Of a stretch of 64,000 nt of DNA, positions 38,516 to 48,400 are shown piece after piece. The first letter of the stretch is position 1. Each line of letters opens with the position of its first letter. The notes below the pieces were generated by a model, which saw only the letters and a list, made by a program, of their open reading frames with translations, did not search any database and had not been told where the DNA came from. The DNA is taken from NCBI GenBank assembly GCA_011389685.1, contig JAABTV010000011.1:1-64000 (forward strand). Direction: 5' to 3'. This DNA is from Paracoccaceae bacterium (GTDB lineage: Bacteria; Pseudomonadota; Alphaproteobacteria; Rhodobacterales; Rhodobacteraceae). A program made the translations under genes and the position numbers.

Positions 38516-39394
38516 TCAAGCCCCGCTTGACAGGCGGGCCAGGCCGCGCAGCGGGGCGAGATCGTCGTCGATGCAGCGCAGGGCAAAACGGGTCATGAGA
38601 TCGCCATAGGCCCCGCGCGCGGTGAAATGGTGCCGGAAATCCGGGCTGTCGAGATGGGCGAAGAGCGCCCGCCCGACGCCACCGGCAAGGTAGATCCCGC
38701 CATAGGGCAGAAGAATGAGCGCGAGCGAGCCGAGCGTGGCGCCTAGCACGCGCAGCGCAAGTGCGCGCGTGGCCGGGGCGGTGGCAAGGATGTCGCGGGC
38801 GGTGCCGATCTCTCCGGTCAGCAGGCGGTGCGCGCGCATGATCCCGGGGCCCGAGAGCAGCGCCTCGGCGGTGTTGGCGCCGAAATCGCGGGCCAGCGCG
38901 GCGAGGATCGGGGCATCCGCCTCGGTGGTGAAGGGCAGCGACTGGTAGCCGCTTTCGCTGGGCGGCACGAAGGCCGCGCGCCCCACCGGATGGGCCACGG
39001 CGGCATTGAGGCCGGTGCCGATGGCCAGAACGAGGCGGGATCGGGTCAGCGGATCACCGGCAATGCCGGGCACGCCGAGCGCATGGCCCATGGCCTGAAG
39101 ATCGTTGAGCAGGGTGATGCGGGTCGCACCGGTGGCGGCGGCCAGATCGTCGGCCGAGCAGGCCCAGTCGGGCCGGTTGGTGAGGCGCACATGCCCGTCG
39201 TTCACGGGTCCGGCGGCGGCGAGGATCAGGCGATCCGGGCGCGCATGTTGCGTAGCGTAGTCCGTCAGCATCGCGACAAGGCCGGGGCTTTGATCATTCA
39301 CGACCCTGCGCAGCGTGTCGCGCAGGAGGTGCCCGTCGCGGGCCAGCGCCAGGCGGCTGTTGGTGCCGCCGATATCGGCGATCAGGGTGGTCAT
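38516..39394 (-). CDS. glk: Glucokinase
   Basis: 292 residues of the ROK-independent bacterial glucokinase family. It phosphorylates glucose with ATP. The N-terminal phosphate loop is LIADIGGTNSRLAL; AAAGPVNDGHVRLTNRPDW and TLLNDLQAMGHAL are substrate regions; GTGLNAAV is the second ATP motif. It ends four bases from the convergent DUF192 gene. Confidence 0.92.
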   Translation of the reverse strand: MTTLIADIGGTNSRLALARDGHLLRDTLRRVVNDQSPGLVAMLTDYATQHARPDRLILAAAGPVNDGHVRLTNRPDWACSADDLAAATGATRITLLNDLQAMGHALGVPGIAGDPLTRSRLVLAIGTGLNAAVAHPVGRAAFVPPSESGYQSLPFTTEADAPILAALARDFGANTAEALLSGPGIMRAHRLLTGEIGTARDILATAPATRALALRVLGATLGSLALILLPYGGIYLAGGVGRALFAHLDSPDFRHHFTARGAYGDLMTRFALRCIDDDLAPLRGLARLSSGA

Positions 39395-39441
39395 GGGCGG
39401 AGTCTAGCCGCCGCGGGGCGGAGGGGAAGCGAAAACCGAAG

Positions 39442-39468
39442 GCGCCCCGCCCGGGATGGGCGGGGCGC
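39442..39468 (-). terminator. Strong GC hairpin after the one-carbon operon
   Basis: A perfect 11-bp stem GCGCCCCGCCC/GGGCGGGGCGC with a 5-base loop. On the minus strand it is followed by CTTCGGTTTTCG. It lies about 20 bases past the methyltransferase stop, so it is a plausible intrinsic terminator with an imperfect U-tract. Confidence 0.6.
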
Positions 39469-39486
39469 TGGTGCCGGGGGTGGTGT

Positions 39487-40569
39487 TCAGGCGCGGCGGC
39501 GGCGGCCTCCGGTGCGGCCCGCGCGGCCGCGGTTTTCGTGGCCGGGTTTCGGCGCGACCTTGTTGAAGTTGATCCACTCGCCCCCGCCATCATCGTTGTT
39601 GGTCAGGAAATTGGCGGCGCGGATCGCTTCCATCTCCTTGCCGGCGCGGGGTTTGGTGCTGCCCAGCCCGAACAGCGTGACGAAGGTTTCGTCGTCGATA
39701 TCTTCGGGCAGGATGATTCCGGCGGCGGCCACTTCGGCCTTCTTCTCGGCGATCTTTGCCGGGCCGACGGGCAGGGCGACCGGGTTCATGATGGCGCTGG
39801 TCATGCCCGCGGTGATCGCCATGGGCAGGAAGGCGTTGTTGATGCCGTGGCGGTTGGGCAGGCCGAACGAGATGTTGGACGCACCGCAGGTGGTGTTGAC
39901 GCCCAGTTCCTCGCGCAGGCGGCGCACGAGGGTGAAGACCTGCAATCCGGCAGTGCCCATCGCGCCGATCGGCATCACCAACGGATCGACCACGATGTCA
40001 TGCGCGGGGATGCCGTAATCGGCGGCGCGCTCGACGATCTTCTTGGCCACGGCGAAACGCACGTCGGGGTCTTCGGAAATGCCGGTGTCGTCGTTCGAGA
40101 TCGCCACCACGGGCACATTGTATTTCTTGACCAGCGGCAGAACGAGTTCGAGGCGTTCCTCCTCGCCAGTGACGGAATTCAGCAGCGGACGGCCCTCGGC
40201 GGCGGCGAGGCCGTTTTCGAGCGCGCCGGGCACGGATGAGTCGATGCACAGCGGCACATCGACGACCCGCTGCACCACCTCGACCAGTTGCCGCATCAGC
40301 GTGGGTTCGACAAAGTTGTTGTCGGCATAGCGCGGGTCTTCGGCCATCTTGTTGGAGAACACCGCACCCGAGTTGATGTCGAGCACCGTGGCACCGGCCG
40401 CGACCTGGGCCAGCGCGTCGGCTTCGACCCGGGAGAAATCGTCGCGTTCCAGCTCTTCGTTGAGGATCTTGCGCCCGGTGGGGTTGATCCGTTCGCCGAT
40501 CACGCAAAAGGGCTGATCAAATCCGATGATCGCGGTTTTGGTTTTCGATTCGACGATGGTGCGGGTCAT
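39487..40569 (-). CDS. Methyltetrahydrofolate:corrinoid methyltransferase (pterin-binding family)
   Basis: 360 residues. The pterin-binding TIM barrel shows CVIGERINPTGRKILNEEL near the N-terminus, TVLDINSGAV, PLCIDSSVPGALENGL and TTCGASNISFGLPNR. These match methyltransferases that move a methyl group between tetrahydrofolate and a corrinoid protein (AcsE/MetH pterin domain). The last 20 residues are Arg/Gly-rich (GRAGRTGGRRRRA), which is unusual. It follows the MTHFR-like gene after 4 bases. No corrinoid protein or substrate-specific methyltransferase is in the window. Confidence 0.87.
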   Translation of the reverse strand: MTRTIVESKTKTAIIGFDQPFCVIGERINPTGRKILNEELERDDFSRVEADALAQVAAGATVLDINSGAVFSNKMAEDPRYADNNFVEPTLMRQLVEVVQRVVDVPLCIDSSVPGALENGLAAAEGRPLLNSVTGEEERLELVLPLVKKYNVPVVAISNDDTGISEDPDVRFAVAKKIVERAADYGIPAHDIVVDPLVMPIGAMGTAGLQVFTLVRRLREELGVNTTCGASNISFGLPNRHGINNAFLPMAITAGMTSAIMNPVALPVGPAKIAEKKAEVAAAGIILPEDIDDETFVTLFGLGSTKPRAGKEMEAIRAANFLTNNDDGGGEWINFNKVAPKPGHENRGRAGRTGGRRRRA

Positions 40570-40573
40570 GTGC

Positions 40574-41518
40574 TTATCCTTGTTCTTGCTGGCGGGCGGG
40601 GGTGGCGGAGGCGCCACCGTGGTCGATGGCCCATTGGGCGTTGGTCTTGATCCCGCCGAGCGGGAAGAAATGGACCCGTTCGATCAGGCTGTCGGGATTG
40701 GCGGCCTTGTGGGCGGCGAGATCGGTCAGAACCTCGGTCGGCTCGTAGGGCAGCAGCAGTTTGGAGACATCCCGGGCGCGGCGTTGCAGCACGCGGATCG
40801 AGGGGCCGACGCCGCAGGTCACGGCGAACTTGATCATGGTCTGGAGCTTGGCGGGCCCGGCGATGCCGATATGGATCGGCAGCGTGATCCCGGCCGCCTT
40901 GAGCCCGTCGGCCCATTTCACGATCGGCGCCGCCTCGAAGGCGAATTGCGTGGCAAGGGCCATCTTCGCGTCAGTCCGTTCGGAGAATTGCTGTTTCCAG
41001 TGAAGGGCTTCCTCGACGTTCTTCATGCTGCCATCGGGGTCGATGTCGCGGTTGCCCTCGGGGTGACCGGCGACATGCAGGCGGGTGAACCCGGCCTTGT
41101 CGAAGAGGCCCGTTTCCATCAGTTGCATCGAGCAGTGGAAGTCGCCATGGGGGTTGTTGACGCCGCCGGCGAGCAGGAGCGCCTGATCGACGCCGGCCTC
41201 GCCCTGATACATGGCGATCCAGTTTTCCAGCATCGCGGCATCACGGATGATGCGGGCGGGAAAATGCGGCATCACCGGATAGCCTTCACGCGCAAGGCGC
41301 GCGGCGGTGGCGACCATATCCTCGATCGGTGTGCCCTCGATATGGGCGACATAGACGCGCGTGCCCGCGGGCAGCAGGTCGCGGAAATCCTCGACCTTTT
41401 CGGCGGTGCGGGGCATCACCTCGATCGAATAGCCCTCAAGGAACGCCTCGAGCTGCGGGTTGACCGGGCTTGCGGCGCCGGGGGTGGCATCTTTCCTGCG
41501 GAAATTCAAAAGCGACAT
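40574..41518 (-). CDS. Methylenetetrahydrofolate reductase-like protein (MetF family)
   Basis: 314 residues; a flavin-dependent TIM barrel related to MetF. Features seen are YSIEVMPRTAEKVEDF, YVAHIEGTP, GYPVMPHFPARII, LLLAGGVNNPHGDF and GHPEGNRDID. It would oxidise methyl-THF to methylene-THF, or the reverse. With the neighbouring methyltransferase it likely handles methyl groups released by demethylation of a methylated compound. The ATG at 41518 has SD GGGAG. Confidence 0.85.
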   Translation of the reverse strand: MSLLNFRRKDATPGAASPVNPQLEAFLEGYSIEVMPRTAEKVEDFRDLLPAGTRVYVAHIEGTPIEDMVATAARLAREGYPVMPHFPARIIRDAAMLENWIAMYQGEAGVDQALLLAGGVNNPHGDFHCSMQLMETGLFDKAGFTRLHVAGHPEGNRDIDPDGSMKNVEEALHWKQQFSERTDAKMALATQFAFEAAPIVKWADGLKAAGITLPIHIGIAGPAKLQTMIKFAVTCGVGPSIRVLQRRARDVSKLLLPYEPTEVLTDLAAHKAANPDSLIERVHFFPLGGIKTNAQWAIDHGGASATPARQQEQG

Positions 41519-41547
41519 GATCGGCTCCCAAAGGCGCATCTGCGGGC

Positions 41548-41844
41548 TTACGCCCATCCATCGTTGGCGATCAGGGCCTTGAGCCGGTCCTGATCAAATT
41601 CCGCGTCGATGCGGGCGGCCTCGGCCGCGGCAATTTCGGCGGGGTCTCCGTCGACCGAGAAGGGCGGGGCCTTGCGCCATTCGGCGAGATAGGCGTCGGT
41701 TTCGGCCGCGCCCACCTTCATCGCCGCGCGGTCGATCGCCTGTTCGAACCGCTCGGGCAGGGGCATCTTGCTGCCCCGGCGGCCCTTGCCGACGATGACC
41801 TGTGCGGGGATGTCCCGCCAATAGACGATTGTGACATCGGCCAT
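41548..41844 (-). CDS. Small 'virulence factor' family protein of the one-carbon operon
   Basis: 98 residues, starting MADVTIVYWRDIPAQVIVGK, preceded by a strong SD (GAGAGGGAA). The sequence corresponds to a conserved small family labelled 'virulence factor' in databases, usually found beside MetF/corrinoid methyltransferase genes. No catalytic motif is evident. The operon context suggests an accessory role in C1 transfer rather than virulence. Confidence 0.75.
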   Translation of the reverse strand: MADVTIVYWRDIPAQVIVGKGRRGSKMPLPERFEQAIDRAAMKVGAAETDAYLAEWRKAPPFSVDGDPAEIAAAEAARIDAEFDQDRLKALIANDGWA

Positions 41845-42137
41845 GGATGATTCCCTCTCTTTCGCTGCCCCCTCAATAGAGAGTTGCGGGCTCCGCCAAA
41901 GGCGGATTTTCGACACGATGGCGCGCACAAGCGACGCGGGTCAGCATAACCGGCATCCGGCCGGACCGCGAGGGGGTGGTTGGCCCGAAATGCTCATGTC
42001 CAGCATGAAAGGATTTCAACACCGGTCTTCGGGCCAGGGCCGATACCGAAAGGCGAAGCGTTGATCTCCGGGTTCGAGATGGCTAGGGTCCGCCGCGAGC
42101 AGCAACGCCAATAACGACAACCCGACGAAGGGCAGAG

Positions 42138-42794
42138 ATGCCGATCATCGTGAGCGCCCACAAGATCGCCTACATGGCGCTTCCCAAGGCCGGGTGCTCG
42201 ACCGTCAAGCGTGCGTTGGCGCAGATAGATCCGGGGGTGACGGTCGATCCGGGCGCGGCCGATGACGTGGACGTCTGGCACAGGCTTTATCCCACGGTCC
42301 GGTTTCGCCCGCATCGCTGGGGCGCGGTCGCGGATCACTGGCGGTTTTGCGTGGTGCGCGACCCGGTGAAGCGGCTGATGTCGGTCTATACCAACCGGGT
42401 CGTGCAGTTTGGCGATCTGCACGACAGCCGCAAGATGAAATGGCCGTGGTTTGCCCATCTGTCCCCCGCTCCCGACCCGGATTTCTTTTTCCGGCATCTG
42501 GAGGAATACATGCGGGCGTCCTCGGTGATCCGGCACCACGTCCTGCCGGCCGAATTGTTCATCGGCCCCGATCCGGGCCGGTATGACCGGGTGTATCGCA
42601 CCGGGGAACTGGCGCAACTGGCCGAGGACCTGCGGGCGCGCACCGGCCAGGCGGTCGATATATCGCGCGAAAACGCGTCCGACATGAAACTGCGGCTTGA
42701 CGATCTGGCACCGGCGACGATCGACGCGATCCGGCCGCGACTGACGCGGGAATATGCGCTGCTGGGCGACTTTTTCACCAACCCGCTCGCGTAG
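42138..42794 (+). CDS. Sulfotransferase family protein
   Basis: 218 residues. The N-terminal IAYMALPKAGCSTVKRAL is a 5'-PSB-type PAPS-binding loop, and CVVRDPVKRLMSVYTNRV is the 3'-PB region with the conserved Arg and Ser. It would transfer sulfate from PAPS to a carbohydrate or other acceptor. No signal peptide is seen and the acceptor is unknown. SD AAGGG precedes the ATG. Confidence 0.8.
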   Translation: MPIIVSAHKIAYMALPKAGCSTVKRALAQIDPGVTVDPGAADDVDVWHRLYPTVRFRPHRWGAVADHWRFCVVRDPVKRLMSVYTNRVVQFGDLHDSRKMKWPWFAHLSPAPDPDFFFRHLEEYMRASSVIRHHVLPAELFIGPDPGRYDRVYRTGELAQLAEDLRARTGQAVDISRENASDMKLRLDDLAPATIDAIRPRLTREYALLGDFFTNPLA

Positions 42795-42882
42795 GGGCGC
42801 GACAAAGAGGGTGACAAAGAGCTTGCACGGGGGCGATGGTGCGCCTACCTTTATTTCAACTCGAAATGGAGGGCGTGACAAG

Positions 42883-43995
42883 ATGGCGCCCAAGCGTCCC
42901 GAAGGTGCGGGCGCGTTCCCGAAACCGGTTGAAAGCCCCGCGCCGAGACCGCCGGATCCCGCGCAGCTTTATGCGGCGCTGGACCTCGGCACCAACAGTT
43001 GCCGCATGTTGATTGCCCAACCCAAGGGCAGTCAGTTTCATGTGGTGGACAGCTTTTCCAAGTCGGTGCAACTCGGGCAGGGGCTCGAGCGCACCGGGCA
43101 TCTCAGTCGTGCCTCGATGGCGCGGACCGTGCAGGCGCTGCGGATCTGTCAGCAGAAACTCAAGCGGCACAACGTGAACCGGATGCGGCTGATTGCGACC
43201 GAAGCCTGTCGGCGGGCGCGCAATGCGGGGGAGTTCATCCATACGGTCAGGCGCGAAACCGGGCTGCAACTGGACATCATACAACCCGAGGAAGAGGCGC
43301 GGCTGGCGGTGATTTCCTGTGCGCCGCTGGTGTCGACCAAGACCGAACAGCTTCTGGTGGTCGATATCGGGGGTGGATCGACCGAGCTTGTCTGGATCGA
43401 CCTTTCACGCGTGCCACAGCGGGACCGGCCACGCGCGATCATGCGGCTTCATACCGGGTTTCACACCACCGACAGCCCGTTTCCGATGGCCAAGGTGGTG
43501 GACTGGATCAGCGTGCCGCTGGGCGTGGCGACGCTGCGCGACCAGTTCCGCGATGTCGAGGACGACGCGGCGCGGTTCGCGCTGATGAGCTGGTTCTTCG
43601 AGGAGAACCTGGCCGAGTTCGCGCCCTACAAGGACGAGCAGGCGCGCGCGGGTTTCCAGATCGTGGGCACCAGCGGCACCGTGACCACGGTGGCGGCGTC
43701 GCATCTGGGGCTGAAACGCTATGACCGGACCAAGGTGGACGGGCTGCGCATGACCTCGGACCAGATCGACCGGGTGATCCAGACCTATCTGCGGATGGGG
43801 CCGGGCGGGCGGCGGCGCGACCCGCGCATCGGCCAGGACCGGCAGGCGCTGATCATGTCGGGGGCGGCGATCCTGCAGGCGATGATGCGGGTCTGGCCGA
43901 CCGACCGGCTTTCGGTGGCGGACCGGGGCTTGCGCGAGGGGTTGCTTTACGCGCAGATGAGCGCCGACGGGGTGCTTGAAGACGGACCGTTCTGA
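42883..43995 (+). CDS. ppx: Exopolyphosphatase/guanosine pentaphosphatase family protein
   Basis: 370 residues of the actin-like ASKHA fold: phosphate-1 motif [15 protein letters not shown], phosphate-2 [14 protein letters not shown], and [11 protein letters not shown] further on. It hydrolyses polyphosphate or pppGpp. It is directly upstream of rlmE, a frequent alphaproteobacterial pairing. The first 30 residues are Pro-rich and probably disordered. A polyphosphate kinase 2 is encoded at 52101-53018. Confidence 0.9.
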   Translation: MAPKRPEGAGAFPKPVESPAPRPPDPAQLYAALDLGTNSCRMLIAQPKGSQFHVVDSFSKSVQLGQGLERTGHLSRASMARTVQALRICQQKLKRHNVNRMRLIATEACRRARNAGEFIHTVRRETGLQLDIIQPEEEARLAVISCAPLVSTKTEQLLVVDIGGGSTELVWIDLSRVPQRDRPRAIMRLHTGFHTTDSPFPMAKVVDWISVPLGVATLRDQFRDVEDDAARFALMSWFFEENLAEFAPYKDEQARAGFQIVGTSGTVTTVAASHLGLKRYDRTKVDGLRMTSDQIDRVIQTYLRMGPGGRRRDPRIGQDRQALIMSGAAILQAMMRVWPTDRLSVADRGLREGLLYAQMSADGVLEDGPF

Positions 43996-44041
43996 ACCGG
44001 TGGAGGCTCTGCCGGAAGCCGGGAGCGGCAAGGATGTGATC

Positions 44042-44758
44042 ATGGTCAGGAAACCAACGGGCAAGAACACTTCGGGACGCGGGCAGCGCGACCTGACCGT
44101 GAAGGTCAAGACCGCGCGGGGGCGCAAGCTCAGTTCCACGCGGTGGTTGCAGCGGCAGTTGAACGACCCCTATGTGCTGCGCGCGCGCAAGGAAGGCTAT
44201 CGCGGGCGGGCGGCGTTCAAGATCATGGAACTGGATGACAGATACCGGTTCCTGGTGCCCGGGGCGCGGGTGGTCGATCTGGGCTGTGCGCCGGGGGGAT
44301 GGATCCAGGTGGCGGTGCCGCGGATCAACGCGTTGGGCGAGAAGAGCGGCAAGAAGCAGGGCCGGATCATCGGCGTGGACCTGCAAGAGGTCGAGCCGAT
44401 CGCGGGGGCCGAGATTCACCAGCTCGATTTTCTCGACGAGGGGGCGGATGAAACGGTCAAGGGCTGGCTGGGCGGCAAGGCCGACGTGGTGATGAGCGAC
44501 ATGGCCGCGTCCAGCTCGGGGCACAAGCAGACCGATCATCTGCGCATCATCACGCTGTGCGAGGCGGCGGCGGAGTTCGCGTTCGACGTGCTGGACGAGG
44601 GCGGCACATTCGTGGCCAAGGTTCTGGCCGGGGGAGCCGAGGGCGCGCTTCAGAAACTGCTCAAGCAGAAGTTCGAGAAGGTCGCGAATGTCAAACCGCC
44701 GGCCAGCCGGTCGGATTCATCGGAGAAATTCGTGGTCGCGACCGGGTTCCGGGGCTAA
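44042..44758 (+). CDS. rlmE: 23S rRNA 2'-O-methyltransferase RlmE (FtsJ/RrmJ)
   Basis: 238 residues. It methylates the 2'-O of a uridine in the 23S A-loop, using SAM. The SAM-binding [15 protein letters not shown] and the KDKE catalytic set are readable: Lys in [12 protein letters not shown], Asp in VMSDMAA, Lys in FVAKVLAGG, Glu in [12 protein letters not shown]. The ATG at 44042 gives a basic N-terminal tail typical of the group. A 13-bp hairpin starts two bases after the stop. Confidence 0.95.
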   Translation: MVRKPTGKNTSGRGQRDLTVKVKTARGRKLSSTRWLQRQLNDPYVLRARKEGYRGRAAFKIMELDDRYRFLVPGARVVDLGCAPGGWIQVAVPRINALGEKSGKKQGRIIGVDLQEVEPIAGAEIHQLDFLDEGADETVKGWLGGKADVVMSDMAASSSGHKQTDHLRIITLCEAAAEFAFDVLDEGGTFVAKVLAGGAEGALQKLLKQKFEKVANVKPPASRSDSSEKFVVATGFRG

Positions 44759-44882
44759 GGCGTTCCGCGAAACACCTGAAGCACTGCTTTTCGCGGAACG
44801 CGCGCCTTGTTGATATGATGGGCTGCGTTCCACCTTGTCCCTGGCTCAGGTATAGGGCGGAACGCTTCAGGTGTTTCGCCTC
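44759..44882. repeat. Inverted-repeat element with two mutually exclusive foldings
   Basis: A 16-bp perfect inverted repeat (GCGAAACACCTGAAGC at 44767-44782 and its complement at 44864-44879) encloses 81 bases. A competing 13-bp hairpin joins 44760-44772 with 44789-44801. The motif GCGGAACGC or its complement occurs three times (44760, 44793, 44857). The size and structure resemble a MITE. It contains no coding frame with family support. Confidence 0.6.
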
Positions 44883-45096
44883 AGCGGCCGAAACTGGGCG
44901 TGATTCCGAGTGCAAGCCGTTCCGCGCTTGTGAGCGTGGTATGCGCCGCTGTCACCGTCGGCTGTGCCGATCCGGGTTGATGCGCACCGGTCCTGTTGTG
45001 GGCGCTGGCCGCCAGGTTGTGGCGGCGGATCAATTCGAACAGGCGTGTGTGGCGGGGTGTGCCCGGCGTGCCGGCCCGGGTGTCAACATGTAGCAT
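44881..45096 (-). CDS. Hypothetical small protein
   Basis: 71 residues, beginning MLHVDTRAGTPGTP and ending ALGITPSFGR. A reasonable SD (GAGGTT, 6 bases before the ATG) and regular codon use support it; no domain is recognised. It lies alone in the 650-base spacer between rlmE and the giant secreted protein and could be a chance frame. Confidence 0.35.
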   Translation of the reverse strand: MLHVDTRAGTPGTPRHTRLFELIRRHNLAASAHNRTGAHQPGSAQPTVTAAHTTLTSAERLALGITPSFGR

Positions 45097-45346
45097 CGTG
45101 AACCTCGATCGTGACGGTCTGTTTGTTGGTTGTCGGGATCATTTTGGCGACGAAACGTGGCAATTTATGTCCAATCGGGAAACATTTCCGGGGTCATTGC
45201 GCGGCCAGGGTCAGGTCGTGTTGCCCGATTCATCCAAAGCGCAATTTGTCGCACGGTGGTGTGAATATTGATTTTTTCACCAGAACGGGTAACGTGGAAG
45301 CGTCATAACGCTGCTCATTCATTCGGGCGCCTTTGCAGGGTACTGA

Positions 45347-45374
45347 TTGTCGAACATTCAGGGCAGTGTAAAAT
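45347..45374 (+). promoter_or_regulatory. Candidate promoter of the giant secreted protein
   Basis: TTGTCG (45347-45352) and TAAAAT (45369-45374), 16-base spacer, 34 bases before the ATG at 45408. The surrounding 45100-45407 is clearly more AT-rich than flanking genes and shows no reading frame I can support, as expected for a regulatory region. Confidence 0.4.
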
Positions 45375-45407
45375 ATTGAAATCTTTGTTTCCCGGGGGGA
45401 CAGAACC

Positions 45408-48400
45408 ATGCGTGATTTCATTCTCGAGTCGGACGGAATACCGCCGGCCATCGGGCAGGCCGCGACGCTGGCCAGCCAAAGACTCGCCAGCTTTCTTGCG
45501 CAGGAGCCCGATCAGGTGCGGGCGATTTTCGGGGCGTCGGATGCCCTGGACCGGCTGATCGCGGACTGGACGCAAAGCGGTGCCGATCTTTCGGGAATCG
45601 CGGTCGTCCCGGATGAGGATGTCGCCGGGGCCAGCGCCGCCTATGTGGCATCGGCCGACATGATCGTGATCGCCGAGACGGTTGCCGCATCGGCGAGTGT
45701 CGAGCGCCTTGCCGATATCCTTGTCGAAGAGCTCGGCCACCGGATCGACGCGCGGGTCAATGCCCTGGACAGCCCCGGCGACGAGGGCGAGAGCCTTGCC
45801 GTCCTCCTGCGCGGCGAGCCGCTCTCGAGTTTCGCGGACGACAACACGGTCTTTTCGATCACCGGTCTGGGCGAGGTCGAGGCCGAGCAGGTCGTCTCGG
45901 TCAGCGACAGCGGCGGGTTTGAAGGCAGTTCGCAATCGCTGACCCTCGAAGGGACCAGCGGCGGCACGATCACCTATCGTTATCAGCATTTCACCATCCC
46001 CGACCGGTTCATCATCCGCTATGAGGGCCAGACCCTGTTCGACACAGGCTTCACCGGTGGCTCGCGATCCGGGACGATACCGCTTCCGGCCGGGTCGTCG
46101 GACACCTTGCAGGTCATCATGGCCACGGACGATGCGGGCACGGCGTGGAATTACGATGTGTCGGTCGAGGCCGAGGACTGTGGGCCGCCCGATCCCTGGA
46201 TCATCGAGCCGGCCAGCAACGAGTGGGAACACAACAGCGATACCGATCAATGCGAGGTCACCGACACGCTGACCGTCGGGCGCAAGGACGGGGCCGCGGC
46301 GCTGATCCGGGCCGACGGGGCGGCGGCGGCGATGCCGGTCGATTCCAACGGCGTGGCGCGCAACGAGATCGACGTGAAGGGCGCCACCGTCTTTGCCGTG
46401 ATTTCGGGCGAGACGCGGTCGCTGTTCACCGGCGATTTCAAGATGAACCTCAACACCGGTGTGGTGGCGGCCTCGGATTTCAAACAGACCGCGACGGGCA
46501 CTTACAAGCTGGCCAGCATGGAGGTGGATTTCAAATCCATGTCGCTGCTCAGCAACAAGGCAGCGTTCGATATCGATTTCGTGCTGCCCGATTTCCTGGG
46601 CTCGATTCCGATCTCGCTGGGCGATTTCATCAATGTGGGCTTGCAGTTCACCTCGGGCGGGGCGCTGGCCTGGCCGGGGTTCAAGATCTCCCCGCCGGGC
46701 AAGTATGAGGCCGAGAATTTCCTCAACATGGTGGACATCTCGGCCAGCAACCTGATGCTGGAATACCGCGCGCAGGAAGATGCGCTTCGGTTCCAGGGCA
46801 AGCTCGAGTTCGCGAATACGACCTGGATGAAGAGCGTTGCGGAAAAACTCGTCGTCGATCTCGCCGGCACCACCAATTACGTGCAGGTCAACAGCGATGG
46901 GCGGTTCGACGCCATCGGCAAGGCCACGGCGACGGTCGATGTCGGGGCCTTCGGCTTTTCGCTTTCGGAACTGGAGGTGACTTTCAACACGACCACCAAC
47001 GAGATCGGTGGGTCGGCGACGCTCGGCACCCCCTTCGGCGTCAAATTTGGCGACGAGGGGCTTTCGATCAAGCCGGAGGTCGAATTCGTCACGTCGCCGG
47101 AATTCGAGCTCGACAAGGTCGGGCTCACGATCGACAACATCAACAAGCCGATCCCGGCCTACCCGGTGTTCTTTTTCCAGCAAATCGGCGGATCGGTCGA
47201 CAATTTCGCCTCGACGAACACCAAGGCGATCGAGCTGGGGGCAAATATCGGCGCCTCGCTCGGCCCGCAGATCGGTGGCAACAGCCTTGCCAAGGCGGTG
47301 GGCGAGATCAAGGTCTCGACCGAGATGATCGAGGGCAAGCTGACCACCGATATCCTGCCCGTCGAATTCAAGCTGAGCACGCCGATCAAGGATTTCAGCT
47401 TCGGACCGGTGTCGCTGGCCAAGCTGACCGGCACGCAGAAGCTCGACTGGAAGGCGGGGTTCTACCAGAACGATGGCGTTCTGAACGTGCTTGACGGGTT
47501 CTTCACCCTGACCAACAAGATGAAATTCGACAAGGATTTTAATTTCGGCACCACGGGCAAGGCCGAGATCGGCATTCCCGACGCGCTTCCGAGCTGGGCC
47601 GGAGGCGGATTGAAGATCGCGAATTCGAATGTCGCGCTCAATTTCACCGACAATGGCAATTCCTCGGACGATTTCGCGGCCGGGTGGGGCACCTATGTGA
47701 TCAATGTCCCATGGGTTGGCACGATCAATATCACCAAGGGCCTGCGGGCCAATTTTGACGGCAGCATGAGCATCATCGGTGCGGATAACATTCCCAAAAC
47801 GTCGAGCTGGTTCATCGAGGACGGGCGCGACTATGTTCTGCTGACCGCAGCGTGGGAAAATGACAGCACCGATACGCAGGTGCGGGTGATCAAGCCCGAC
47901 GGCACGATCATCGAAGAGGCGGATTTCGTCGCCAACGAGATCATGGTGGTTGACGACCTGTCCGACTCAACCGGACGCACCGTGGTCGTCGGCACGCCCG
48001 AAGAAGGGACATGGGATCTCGAGGTGGTCGATGACACGGGCCTCGGCCAGGTCGATTACTTCGCCAGCGGAGAAGCCGAGGCGCCGACCTTTTCCTTTGA
48101 CGGGGCGCCGGTGGTCAATGGGGATGGCACGGTCACCTATGACTTCACGCTCGACAGTTCGATGGCGGCCAATTCCATCACCTTCTATTACGATGACGAT
48201 CTGAGCGAGTTGGACGGCGGCTTTGCCGGGTCGGTTTCGGCCGGGTCGGGGTCGGGCAGCTTCACCTGGGATCCGACCGGCGTCGTGCCCGGGAGCTATT
48301 TCCTTTACGCGCTGGTCGATGACGGGCAGAATCCGATCACCGTCGAAGAGAACGCGGATGCGGTGTCGGTGGGCTCGGAGGCCGATGTCGGTGTCGAGAT

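Noticed and set aside
41892-41910. TCCGCC-AAA-GGCGGA-TTTT hairpin as a terminator
   Set aside because: It reads on the plus strand, where no gene lies upstream. It falls in the leader of the minus-strand one-carbon operon, where the T-run is on the wrong side. The stem is only 6 bp.
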